Assembly: GCA_964650945.1 (NCBI GenBank)
Contig: CAZYXU010000004.1
Location: 1 to 64,000 of the forward strand
DNA from: JAXGPF01 sp964650945
Lineage (GTDB): Bacteria > Verrucomicrobiota > Kiritimatiellia > JAAZAB01
Direction of reading: 5' to 3'
Length of the DNA: 64,000 nucleotides
Each line of letters begins with the position of its first letter. Positions within the stretch are counted from its first letter, which is position 1. Shown here one piece after another: positions 43,750 to 52,939 of this stretch. Below the pieces are notes generated by a model. The model was not told the origin of the DNA. It saw only the letters and a list, made by a program, of their open reading frames with translations, and did no database searches. Position numbers and translations under genes: made by a program.

Positions 43750-46359
43750 ATGAATACCGCCAGCAATGCAGGTTTCTTCCAAAGAATGACGTTGGTAATG
43801 ATGGCCAGTTTGGTCGTTCATGGATGCCTGGCAACGACAACGCCCAGGCCGCAGGATGCGGCATCGGCCCAACGTTGGACCGACCGCCTGATTCCGCTGC
43901 CGAAGAACATAACGGTCGCGGGCAGCGTTACCGTGACCGTTGAAAACATTTTTCTGGAACTGCCGAACATCAAGGATTCCCGCGAAAAAACCATTCGCGG
44001 GCTGCTTTCGACCTGTGCGAAAGGAAATCGGTCTGACGCGACCGCCCGGATCGTATTGCAATTGGTGGCATGGCAGGATGCCGGGCTGCCGGCCGCCGTG
44101 CGTTGTCTTGAATCCGTGCCCAACCATGATCAGGCTTATGCCATTATCCATGAGGCAAATAACAACCGGCATGTCTTCCGCCTGCTGGCCTCAACTCCGG
44201 AAGGATTGCTGTATGCGGCGCGCACTTTTGCCGGCCTGGTTTCGCCTCAGGGACTGCCGGCGGGCTTAGCGGCGGTTGAGCTTCCTTTGGTCACGATTAC
44301 GGATTGGCCGGATATGCAGGAACGGGGATGGTGGGGAAGTAACGGCCATTATAACCTGGCATGGCACGCCCAGTGGAAACTGAATTTGCATGTGGGTCAT
44401 TGTACACTTCAGTTTGACATGCGCCAGACTAACGCGCTGACCGCCGGCCGCTGGCCGTCCCTGATGATCGTTCAGTCGAATGAACAAGCACAACTGGTAG
44501 CACACGCCACGGAGGTCGGGATCCGCTTGGTGCCGATTATCCCGCATATCGGCGACGGCCAGATGAAATTGATCCGCGACATCCAAAATGAGCCGGCGCT
44601 GGCTTTCGCACGTGATATTCTGGCGCAGGAAGGCCCGCAGGGCGAAAAAGCGCGCGGTTTATGCATGTCCAACCCGCGGACGACTCAATTGCTCAGTGAT
44701 GCTTTCGTGCAGGTCGTAGCCTTATCTTCTTCTGCTCAAAAGCCGTGTGAAATCTGGCTGACTGAAGGCGGCAACGTGCAGTGCCACTGCCATGAATGCC
44801 GTGGCAGGAACGGATATGTGCTGGAAGCAGCCGGAATTATCAAGGCCTACAAATCGGCGCTCCGGCGGGAACCAGCGCTGCAATTGCGCTTGATGAGTTC
44901 GCAAGGCTCCTACCCGGTTGATCCGCAAATCATCAAACTCTTGCCGCCAGGCGCAGGATTTGTGTATTACAATGGATTTTTGAGCTACAGCGCCGACCAT
45001 CAGCCATTGATTCCCGATTACATCACGGAATTCGCGAAAACCGGGCATTATGTTTCCGCCTATATGGACGCTAATCCCTCTTTTTTTGCCGTATTTCCCG
45101 GAAGCATGCCGCAATTTATCCGGTTCCGCGCCCGGGAACTGTGTCAAAAACGATTAAGCGGTGTCGAGGCCTACTGCGTACCTGACCGCCATTTTTATGA
45201 AGTCAACATGGCGGCGCTGGCGGAATGGACGTGGAATATGAACGGCAGATCCGTCAGCGATTTCGCGCGCGCCTTCGCCACCATCACCGGCGGGTGTGAA
45301 CCGGAGCTCTACGCGAATTGGATTGAACATGCCGGCGAGGCGGCCTGGTGGTTGGCGGACAGCCGTTTTATCGAGGCCTTGTGTTACCAGCCCAAAGCGA
45401 TCACCCAGGCCATTGTACCGCAATACCCGGTGGGGGACGTGCGCTGCAAGGTGTATCCCATTCCGGAATTGGACCGCACCCTGCAGCACGCGCGCGCGGC
45501 CATGGACCTGGCCATCCGGTCCGGCAATGTATTAATGCAATGCGAATCGGCCTGTGTACTGGCCGGACTGTACGCCTATGAACTGGCGGAGGCCATCCGG
45601 CAGGATAACACACAAGGCGCATCACCCGCCGAAATGGAATTGAAAATCAACCGGCTGGAAATCTATGCCCAGCAAATCCGGGGCTATCACGACGCCTGGT
45701 ATTACGCGATTGTATCGAATAAAGCGGCTTTGCCTAAAAGCCCGCTGTATCCCATGTTCGGGAAGACTGTCGGCGAGACCTACAAGGTGCCCCGCCTCAG
45801 CATGCCCGAATATGCGCTTTTCCGCGCCTGCGATGCCTGGCGCACGCAGTTGAAATTGCCTTTGCCGATCGTGGGACGCTGGTCGTATGCTGATTTTGGG
45901 ACAAACGGCCAGGCGCATCTTTCCTTTGATGCAACGTCTTTGGCGCCGTCCCACGCGACCGGCGTAAGCGTCTTCCTGGAATGGGGCGGAGGGGATACAA
46001 TTCATACCAAATCCATGACACTGGTCGTATCCAACAGTCAGAGCGGGATGGTGCACACCGGCGCGCTCAACAGCCTTTCGCGGCGCTTGAACAATCGCAC
46101 CGAAGAGCGTTTCTTTGACGAGACATTCGCGCTACCGCCGCGCAATCCGGCTGATCGCCTGCTGTTGCAGGTAAATCTCGAGATTCCCGAGATAACCCGC
46201 CCGCTTCGTTACAATCCGTTGACGGACGGAGTCTTGACTGCGGTTCCCGCATCATTGACGAATATTGACGGAAGGATCCTGGTCCGCCCGGTCTGGCTGA
46301 AGGGCGAAACAGGCGCGCGAGATTTGTCGGCAGTCAATCCATGGAAACAGACGGAATGA
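43750..46359 (+). CDS. GH20-like secreted glycosidase 2
   Basis: About 869 residues. An N-terminal export signal ends near MASLVVHGC, which may be a weak lipobox. An alpha/beta domain ends in STPEGLLYAARTF, then VTITDWPDMQERGWW opens the barrel. The candidate catalytic acid is in IWLTEGGNV, next to the QCHCHEC cysteine cluster shared with GH20-like protein 1. The last 180 residues are a beta-domain. AAGGGAG precedes the ATG at 43750 by eight bases, better than the open frame from 43699. Confidence 0.78.
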   Translation: MNTASNAGFFQRMTLVMMASLVVHGCLATTTPRPQDAASAQRWTDRLIPLPKNITVAGSVTVTVENIFLELPNIKDSREKTIRGLLSTCAKGNRSDATARIVLQLVAWQDAGLPAAVRCLESVPNHDQAYAIIHEANNNRHVFRLLASTPEGLLYAARTFAGLVSPQGLPAGLAAVELPLVTITDWPDMQERGWWGSNGHYNLAWHAQWKLNLHVGHCTLQFDMRQTNALTAGRWPSLMIVQSNEQAQLVAHATEVGIRLVPIIPHIGDGQMKLIRDIQNEPALAFARDILAQEGPQGEKARGLCMSNPRTTQLLSDAFVQVVALSSSAQKPCEIWLTEGGNVQCHCHECRGRNGYVLEAAGIIKAYKSALRREPALQLRLMSSQGSYPVDPQIIKLLPPGAGFVYYNGFLSYSADHQPLIPDYITEFAKTGHYVSAYMDANPSFFAVFPGSMPQFIRFRARELCQKRLSGVEAYCVPDRHFYEVNMAALAEWTWNMNGRSVSDFARAFATITGGCEPELYANWIEHAGEAAWWLADSRFIEALCYQPKAITQAIVPQYPVGDVRCKVYPIPELDRTLQHARAAMDLAIRSGNVLMQCESACVLAGLYAYELAEAIRQDNTQGASPAEMELKINRLEIYAQQIRGYHDAWYYAIVSNKAALPKSPLYPMFGKTVGETYKVPRLSMPEYALFRACDAWRTQLKLPLPIVGRWSYADFGTNGQAHLSFDATSLAPSHATGVSVFLEWGGGDTIHTKSMTLVVSNSQSGMVHTGALNSLSRRLNNRTEERFFDETFALPPRNPADRLLLQVNLEIPEITRPLRYNPLTDGVLTAVPASLTNIDGRILVRPVWLKGETGARDLSAVNPWKQTE

Positions 46360-46396
46360 CATTGAATTTTCCTGAAACAACCATGACGTTCGGCAC

Positions 46397-48673
46397 ATGT
46401 CCGCTATGAAAAAAACACCGGTGTTGAAAAACAAACCGGCGCCCGGCGCGCCGCCATCCTACGACATTTTCCCCATACCCCGGCAAGTCCGCAGCCTGTC
46501 CCCGCTCCGGCTGGATGCGCGCCATGGCAAGCCGCGCATTCTGCTGGCAAGCTGCGCCAAAAATCAGCCGTTGATCCGTCTGGCCATCCAACAGGTTGCC
46601 GCATTCTGCAAAAGCGGCCGGGTGACCCGGCGGCCATCGGGGCAATTGACGATCATGCTCGCCGTCAATCCGCAGACCGTCCCCGCGGACCAAACCGGCC
46701 AGGGTTACCGTCTTTGCATTCATCCCGACCGTTCCATCAGCATCACGGGCGCCACGCCGCTGGGATTGCTTTATGGCGTGCAGACGCTCGCCCAATTGTT
46801 GGAACAATCGGCGGGCCGGCTGCCGTGTGTGGAAATCACGGATTGGCCTGATTTTGAATACCGCCTTTCCTCGAATTGGCTGCAAAACTGCGAAGTGGCG
46901 CGGTGGGGTTTCGACCGGGGCCAGGGTTGCACCCGGTTCATCGCGGATGGCAAAAAGCGCATTGACTGGGCGTTGAAGTATAAAATCAACATGATTTATT
47001 TCGACTTCTCTCACGGCGACAGCCGCGTTGAAATGTTTCAGGGCTATACGCGGATTCTCTCCACCCTGAATCGCTATGCGCGGAACCGTGGTATCCGGCT
47101 GATGACCGGCATCATCACCGTCTGCGGTATGCTTAACCGTAAGTCATATCCGCACGGGACGCCATATCAATGCCCGACCCGGATGATTCAGGGACAGAAT
47201 GTCGGGGATCCCCCATTTGGGGGATGGTGTTGGTCGAACCGCCAGGCATGGGGAATCAAATGCGCAAAAATCCGGCGTTATGTTCAGGCCAACGAACCCG
47301 GGGCGTTATACATCCACGGAATTGACATTGCCCGTTTCAAGGATGTCGCGGCCTCGTGGAAAACACGCTGTCCGCGATGTCGCAGGTTATGGCCGGAGGA
47401 TGACATTGCCTCGCCGCATGGTATGGCCGGCGCCTATGCCCATATCGACAACCTGATGCTGGATGCCATTTTCAGCGTCAAAAACCAGCGCACCGGCTAC
47501 GATGCCCGGCGCGATTGCCTGGTTTGCCTGATTGCCCCGGGCTACGGCTTTTATTTCGAAGACGATGACGATTGGCAGGGCGAAATCCGTTATTACGAAC
47601 AATTGAGCCGCGGCCTGAAATATGTCGATAACGTCCAAATCGGCATCCGCGAACAAGGTTTCAACAAGTCCAATCGACGCCGGCGGGTTAGCGAGCTGGC
47701 GGCGCGATTGCGCCGCAACGCTCAAGGCCATGGCGTGTTCGTGGATGTCTTTTCCGGATATCCTGGCGGCGGCTGTACCACCGAATTTCCGGGCAGCGGC
47801 TTTGTCTATTACCGCCCCATCCAACCCTTGCCGCTCATTTATCCCACCTTTGCCGGCGCCGCTACGGTGGCCTCCATGGAAGCCCACGCCGATTTTGAGG
47901 CGCACACCATTCTCTGCAATAATTTCGCTTGGAACTCCCGATCCGGCGGAACGGCGCTGCTGCGCAACTACCGGGAATGGCAAAATATTTACGAAGGCGC
48001 ATACCGCGGATTTTATTACCCGGACAGGATTTTCGGAAACGACGGCATCCTGCAAACGATTTGCCGGCATCTTTACGGCGTGCGGGCCGGCCAGCTGATT
48101 GCCCAGGCTTACAGTTTAAGGAGCATTGACGAGGATGAGGCGCTGCCGCTTTTCCAACCCGAATCGCTGGTGCCCATGCGCGCAGCCTGGAAACCGGCGC
48201 TGGCTCCCCCAATCCATCTGGCATGGCAGCGGCGCTGGGAACGGATCGAACAACTCACCCGCGAAGCCGGCCGGCTCATGCAAGCCGGCCGATCGCAGCC
48301 GGATTTCAACCCCACTGCCGCCGCCACCATCGATTGGCAGATCAAAGTGCTTGGTTTGGGCGTTAAAATGACGGCGTTTTTAAAAACAGCGCTGGGGCTC
48401 TGTGCCGGGAAACAAGGCACTGACCATCGGCATATCTTCCAGAACTGCCGATGGATGTTGTGCGACTTGCAGCGTTTCATTACCACAAACTTTCCATCCG
48501 ACACCAGACAGTTTTTCCAGCCGGCCGAGAGGGAGACATCCATTGATCAATACACACCAAACGATCCCACCCTTTATCCCGTACATGGCCTGCTTTCCAA
48601 TATGTGTTTATGGAAACATTTGTTGCAAACATTTACCGCGGATTTAGGTGAAATTAAACGACTGAAACGCTAA
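46397..48673 (+). CDS. GH20-like glycosidase 3, without export signal
   Basis: 758 residues. The GH20-type N-terminal domain (about 20-145) ends in GATPLGLLYGVQTLAQLL, then VEITDWPDFEYRLSS starts the barrel. The residues aligned with the putative acid read YIHGIDIARF and are followed by a CPRC pair. No signal peptide, so it may be cytosolic or exported another way. The C-terminal 200 residues are helical. Its end overlaps the truncated PIG-L gene on the other strand by 20 bases. Confidence 0.75.
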   Translation: MSAMKKTPVLKNKPAPGAPPSYDIFPIPRQVRSLSPLRLDARHGKPRILLASCAKNQPLIRLAIQQVAAFCKSGRVTRRPSGQLTIMLAVNPQTVPADQTGQGYRLCIHPDRSISITGATPLGLLYGVQTLAQLLEQSAGRLPCVEITDWPDFEYRLSSNWLQNCEVARWGFDRGQGCTRFIADGKKRIDWALKYKINMIYFDFSHGDSRVEMFQGYTRILSTLNRYARNRGIRLMTGIITVCGMLNRKSYPHGTPYQCPTRMIQGQNVGDPPFGGWCWSNRQAWGIKCAKIRRYVQANEPGALYIHGIDIARFKDVAASWKTRCPRCRRLWPEDDIASPHGMAGAYAHIDNLMLDAIFSVKNQRTGYDARRDCLVCLIAPGYGFYFEDDDDWQGEIRYYEQLSRGLKYVDNVQIGIREQGFNKSNRRRRVSELAARLRRNAQGHGVFVDVFSGYPGGGCTTEFPGSGFVYYRPIQPLPLIYPTFAGAATVASMEAHADFEAHTILCNNFAWNSRSGGTALLRNYREWQNIYEGAYRGFYYPDRIFGNDGILQTICRHLYGVRAGQLIAQAYSLRSIDEDEALPLFQPESLVPMRAAWKPALAPPIHLAWQRRWERIEQLTREAGRLMQAGRSQPDFNPTAAATIDWQIKVLGLGVKMTAFLKTALGLCAGKQGTDHRHIFQNCRWMLCDLQRFITTNFPSDTRQFFQPAERETSIDQYTPNDPTLYPVHGLLSNMCLWKHLLQTFTADLGEIKRLKR

Positions 48674-48860
48674 CATGATTCGGGGCATCTTGCCGGTAAA
48701 GCGCGCATGACAGGCAATATGCGCCCGTCCTATTCAGGATTTTCAGTTTAACCCGGGACCCGTAACGCCAGCGCAGCAGCGCAAAGAGCCCGCCGGCCTC
48801 GAACTCAAAATCGTCCTGATGGGCCATGATGGACATGGCCCGGATTGGTTTTGCTTTCAT
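48654..48860 (-). pseudogene. Truncated PIG-L deacetylase
   Basis: 68 codons. The first 45 match the PIG-L family start: SIMAHQDDFEFEAGGLFALL holds the AHxDD zinc motif, and VKLKILNRTGA is the next strand. Homology then stops and the frame ends after an unrelated tail, about 170 residues short of a full enzyme. The start shares ATGA with the HlyD stop and has GAGGAA upstream, so it is probably still translated. Distinct from the intact deacetylase at 24841. Confidence 0.7.
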
Positions 48861-49882
48861 TGTTCCTCAGTTTTCGGCGGCGCATCCGGCGCCCGGATGG
48901 GGCGGCGCAGGTAGACTTCCACGGGCAAGCCGGGATGGAATGCCTGGCGCGGATGCTCCGGCATGGCTTCCACCATGAAAACCTGCTTGCTGCTGCTGTC
49001 CCGGCTGAAGATGACCGGCGGAGTATATTCAGGTTTGGGCGACACATAATCCACGCGCGCTTTTTGGAACGGCCCGTCCGCCGTTGGCGCGAACCAGACT
49101 TCCCGTCCGATTTGCAGTCCGGCCGCCGCGTCAGTCCGGACAAAAAAACGCACCCGGATCAAATCCGGCGCGAGGAGCGCGACCACCGGCGCGCCCGCCC
49201 CTACCCATTCACCCTCGCGGTAGAGGGTGTCATACACCATGGAATCCACCCGCGCGACCTGGAGCTTTTGCGCCACTATCCATTTCTGCCGGTCCAAAGC
49301 GGCCTGCCGGCCAGCGCCTTCAGCCTGCATGGCGTCAATCTGGTCGGTGCGCGCGGCCAGGCGCGCCTGCACCACCCGGGACAAAGCCTGCCGGTAAACG
49401 GCGTCGGCCTGCTGGCTGGTGTAAAATGCCCGGTCATAATCGCTGGCGGATGAAAACTGGTTGGAAAACATGCCGCTGATCCGCTGGGCATCCAGGTCGG
49501 CCAGTTGCCGGGCGGCGGCGGCGCGCGCGACTTCCTGCTCCAAGACCGCCAGATCCTCGGGGCGGGCGCCCTGGCGCAGATCGCGGATTTGCGCCTCCGC
49601 CTGGCGCAAACCGGCCTCGGCTTCGTCCGCCTGGTGGATTTCCGGCGCCGGGTCCAGCGTAAATAACGCGGCGCCCTGCGTCACCGCCTGGCCGCGCGCC
49701 ACCGTCAATTCTTCCAGCCATCCGCCAACCGGCGCGGCAACGTACACCAGCTCCGCGCGGATGTACCCCTGATAAAAATCCGGCGCGCGCCGCTCCCCGC
49801 ATCCCGCCAATGCCAATAACAGGACGGCCAACCATACCCGGCCGTTATGCCCGCAGAATTTCCAAATCAAGCTTGTCGTCAT
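48857..49882 (-). CDS. HlyD-type membrane-fusion lipoprotein
   Basis: 341 residues. The signal ends in a LALAGC lipobox. Then come the two half-lipoyl motifs (VYVAAPVGGWLEELTVARGQAV; YDTLYREGEWVGAGAPVVAL) around a long alpha hairpin (about 85-215), and a beta-barrel with LIRVRFFVRTD. This is the YbhG-like periplasmic adaptor of an export system. No ABC transporter or TolC-like gene is adjacent. The start overlaps the ptsI stop (ATGA). Confidence 0.88.
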   Translation of the reverse strand: MTTSLIWKFCGHNGRVWLAVLLLALAGCGERRAPDFYQGYIRAELVYVAAPVGGWLEELTVARGQAVTQGAALFTLDPAPEIHQADEAEAGLRQAEAQIRDLRQGARPEDLAVLEQEVARAAAARQLADLDAQRISGMFSNQFSSASDYDRAFYTSQQADAVYRQALSRVVQARLAARTDQIDAMQAEGAGRQAALDRQKWIVAQKLQVARVDSMVYDTLYREGEWVGAGAPVVALLAPDLIRVRFFVRTDAAAGLQIGREVWFAPTADGPFQKARVDYVSPKPEYTPPVIFSRDSSSKQVFMVEAMPEHPRQAFHPGLPVEVYLRRPIRAPDAPPKTEEQ

Positions 49883-51507
49883 GATCCGTTTGCGCTCCTC
49901 CCCGCGGCCCGGCGCACCGCGCCGATCATGCGCGGACTGACGCTCACCGCCGCCACCCCCGCCTCACGCAGGCGGGGTACATAATCCGGCTCGCCGGCCA
50001 GCTCGCCGCACACCGTCAGCGGCCGTCCCAGTTCACGGGCGGCGGCGGTCATTTCCGCCAGCAATTTCCAGAATACCGCGCGTTCCGGCCGGTAGTCATG
50101 CGAAACCAGTTCGTTGTTGCGATCCACGGCGAACAGGTACTGGATCAGGTCGTTGGTGCCCACGCTGGCAAAATCGGCTTCCGCCAGCAATTCCCGGGCC
50201 TGCAGGCAGGCGGAGGGCACCTCCAGCATGACGCCGTGTTGCAAGCTGGCCGGCGGCAGCCCGGCCGTGGCCTCCTTGAACATGAGCCGCAACGCCCGAA
50301 ACTGTTCCAGGTCCACAATCATCGGGTACAGTACCTGCACCGGCCCATGCGCCGCCGCCCGCGCCAGGGCCCGCGCCTGGCCCCGCCATAGTTCCGCGCG
50401 GGCCAGCAGCAGGCGCCCGCCGCGAAATCCGAGGTAGGGATTCTGTTCCGGCTGAATGTCAAAAAAATCCGCCGACTTGTCGCCGCCCACATCCAGCAAG
50501 CGGAACGTCACCGGCAGCCCGTCCATGGCGTGCAGGACGGCGAGATATTTTTCGTATTGCTCATCCTCGGTTAAAAGACGGTCCGCGGCGAAAAATTCAA
50601 ATTCCGTGCGATACAGGCCGATGCCTTCCGCCAGCGCGGCGCGCGCCTCGGCGGCATCGGCGGCGGTGGTGATATTCGCCAACACCCGCAGTCCGGGGAC
50701 CGGTGGAACGGCGGACGCCGCCATCCCCGGCTGACGCGCCAGGACGGCGCGCACCAATTCCGGCGGGGGATTGACAATCACTTCGCCGCTGCCGCCGTCA
50801 ATCAACACTTCGGTGCCGCAGGCGATGCTGCCGTGGAGGCCCTTGATGCCGGTGACCGCCGGGATGCCCAGCGCCCGGGCCAGGATGGCGGCGTGCGAAG
50901 TCTTCCCGCCGCGCTCCGTGACAAAGCCGCGCACATAGCGCGCATCCACCTCCGTGGTCAGGGTGGGCGTCAACTCCTCGGCGACGATGATGCGGTCACG
51001 CCCCTTGCGACAATGCGGCTGCCCGGCGCATTGCAGGGCCGGCCGGGTATTTTCGAGGATATCCAGCAGGCGCCGTTTCAGTTCGCCGATATCCGACGCC
51101 CTTTCGCGGATGTATTCATTATCCAACTCCAGCAGCCGGGCCTCGTATTCGTCCAGCACGCGCGCCACCGCCTGCGGCGCCGGGGTGGAGGCATCCACCG
51201 CCGCCCGGATTTTGCCCAAAACCGCCTCATCCTGCAAAATCATGGCCTGCGCGGAAAATATTTCCGCCTCCGCCGGCCCAATGCGTTCGGCGACATTCCG
51301 GCTCAAATCCGCCAGTTGTTCCAGCGCCCGGGTGACGGCCGCCTGCAAACGCTCCAATTCCGCCGATGGCGAAACCGTCCCGGCCGCCGCGTTGGTCAGG
51401 GGCGTATGCCGGCGGTCGTTGAACAGGCAGACGCGTGAAACCGCCACGCCGCCGCTGACGGGTATTCCCCGCAGGTGTATGGCTGACGCCGCCGCGGAAT
51501 TTAACAT
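49879..51507 (-). CDS. ptsI: Phosphoenolpyruvate--protein phosphotransferase (enzyme I)
   Basis: 542 residues, slightly short of the usual 570-575. The active-site His205 lies in GGKTSHAAILARALG. The PEP-binding C-terminal domain has GLYRTEFEF, LDVGGDKSADF, VPSACLQA, FASVGTNDLIQY and TVCGELAGEP, all standard. It phosphorylates HPr from PEP; no HPr or sugar EII gene is in the window, so it may serve a regulatory or distant PTS. A GGAGCGAGC stretch precedes the ATG. Confidence 0.95.
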   Translation of the reverse strand: MLNSAAASAIHLRGIPVSGGVAVSRVCLFNDRRHTPLTNAAAGTVSPSAELERLQAAVTRALEQLADLSRNVAERIGPAEAEIFSAQAMILQDEAVLGKIRAAVDASTPAPQAVARVLDEYEARLLELDNEYIRERASDIGELKRRLLDILENTRPALQCAGQPHCRKGRDRIIVAEELTPTLTTEVDARYVRGFVTERGGKTSHAAILARALGIPAVTGIKGLHGSIACGTEVLIDGGSGEVIVNPPPELVRAVLARQPGMAASAVPPVPGLRVLANITTAADAAEARAALAEGIGLYRTEFEFFAADRLLTEDEQYEKYLAVLHAMDGLPVTFRLLDVGGDKSADFFDIQPEQNPYLGFRGGRLLLARAELWRGQARALARAAAHGPVQVLYPMIVDLEQFRALRLMFKEATAGLPPASLQHGVMLEVPSACLQARELLAEADFASVGTNDLIQYLFAVDRNNELVSHDYRPERAVFWKLLAEMTAAARELGRPLTVCGELAGEPDYVPRLREAGVAAVSVSPRMIGAVRRAAGRSANGS

Positions 51508-51516
51508 GCTCGCTCC

Positions 51517-51544
51517 TTGACTTTTTTAAACAGGTATCTATTAT
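51517..51544 (+). promoter_or_regulatory. Sigma70-like promoter of the PAS-receiver gene
   Basis: TTGACT (51517-51522), a 16-base spacer and TATTAT (51539-51544), 36 bases before the start codon and divergent from ptsI. Confidence 0.6.
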
Positions 51545-51579
51545 TAACTGATAGGTTTAAAAAGCTCAACCTCTAATTT

Positions 51580-52848
51580 ATGTCCACCAACGACAGCAAT
51601 GACGCGCGCACGCCGCCGGGAGATTCCGGCTTACATCCGGCCGCGGGAGCGATCGCGCCGGCCACCCGCAAGCTGCCGCCTTCCGTCCGGCTGGTCAAGC
51701 CTGCCAGTCCCGCGCCGCCCCCGCCCGCCCCCGGCCGTGAAAGCGCCGAACATCCCAGCACCGCCGTCCGCCTGCAAATCGCCGATCAGATCTGGCGCTA
51801 TGTCGCGCACGGCATCGTCATGACCGATGCCAACGGCATTGTGCAATGCGCCAATCCCGCCTTTGTGGCCATGCTGCATTACACGGTTGAACAGGAGGTG
51901 ATCAACCGCGATATCCGTTCTTTCCTGGCGGTTGCCACGGATCTGGACGGCGTCATCCGCCGGCTTCACGAACGCTGCATCTGCGCCAAGCGGGTTGGCA
52001 TCAACACCCGCGATGCGATCATGCTGCCCGTCCAGATCACCGCCTCGCCGGTTTTCATGCAGGATGGCAGGCTGCGCAACATGATTTTTTCCATGGATGA
52101 CGCCACGGCCGATTTGGAAACCGAAAAACTGCGCCGGCAGACGGAAATGCAATCCCAGGCCGCCGCCGTGGATCAGGCCCGCCTGGCGGCCATCGCCGAA
52201 CTCGGTTACGCCTTGAACGATCCGCTGCAAACCCTGCTGGGCCTGGCGGAGGAGGATCAACGCGCCGATTACAACGGGCAAATCAACCGGGTCATCGAAA
52301 TTGTCCGGCAGTTTTACACGGCGCATGAAATTCCCCCGCCGGCCGAATCTGCCGGCGCGCCGGCGCCGGAACAACCGCCCGCGCCGGCAATTCCCCCGGC
52401 GGAAACCGTGCCGGACCAGCCAACCGCGGCATTGACGCCATGCGTGCCGGACATCATCATGGTGGTGGATGACGAACCGATGATCCGGCGGCTGTTTGAC
52501 CGCATGCTTTCGGATGCCTTCCCCGGTTTGCGGATTGAACTGGCCGAAAACGGCGCCCAGGCGGTGGACCTTTTCAGCCGCGCGCATCACGCGGTGATCG
52601 TCATTGACATTATGATGCCCGAAATGCGCGGCGACGAAGCCTTTACCCGGATCGCCGAAGTTTGCGCCCGCCAACAATGGGCGCTGCCCCACTGCATTTT
52701 CTGCACCGGTTTCATGCCCACCGAGGCGGTAACGGCCATCACCAGCAACCCGCACCATACGCTCTTGCGCAAGCCGATCAGCCGCAAGGCGATTGTGACG
52801 GTCATGGAAAAATTACTGAACCGCGCTGCCGCCAACACGGGTGCATGA
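51580..52848 (+). CDS. PAS-receiver protein with degenerate kinase box
   Basis: 422 residues. A Pro-rich leader (1-60), a PAS domain (about 68-185, GIVMTDANGIVQCANPAF), then a helix pair shaped like the HisKA dimerisation domain but reading GYALNDPLQ, where HEINNPL would be expected; the phosphoacceptor His is lost. No ATPase domain follows. A Pro/Ala linker leads to a receiver domain with Asp343 (IVIDIMMPEM) and a KP pair near 405. It probably receives phosphate from an outside kinase, perhaps the orphan hybrid kinase at 9199. No clear ribosome binding site. Confidence 0.82.
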   Translation: MSTNDSNDARTPPGDSGLHPAAGAIAPATRKLPPSVRLVKPASPAPPPPAPGRESAEHPSTAVRLQIADQIWRYVAHGIVMTDANGIVQCANPAFVAMLHYTVEQEVINRDIRSFLAVATDLDGVIRRLHERCICAKRVGINTRDAIMLPVQITASPVFMQDGRLRNMIFSMDDATADLETEKLRRQTEMQSQAAAVDQARLAAIAELGYALNDPLQTLLGLAEEDQRADYNGQINRVIEIVRQFYTAHEIPPPAESAGAPAPEQPPAPAIPPAETVPDQPTAALTPCVPDIIMVVDDEPMIRRLFDRMLSDAFPGLRIELAENGAQAVDLFSRAHHAVIVIDIMMPEMRGDEAFTRIAEVCARQQWALPHCIFCTGFMPTEAVTAITSNPHHTLLRKPISRKAIVTVMEKLLNRAAANTGA

Positions 52849-52939
52849 AACCTGAATTCTGCGCCGCGCTGGCGCAGGTGAAAAAGTTTGATCTTTTCCG
52901 CGCAGTTTGTATGATCAGGCGTTGATGAACTTATTGGAA

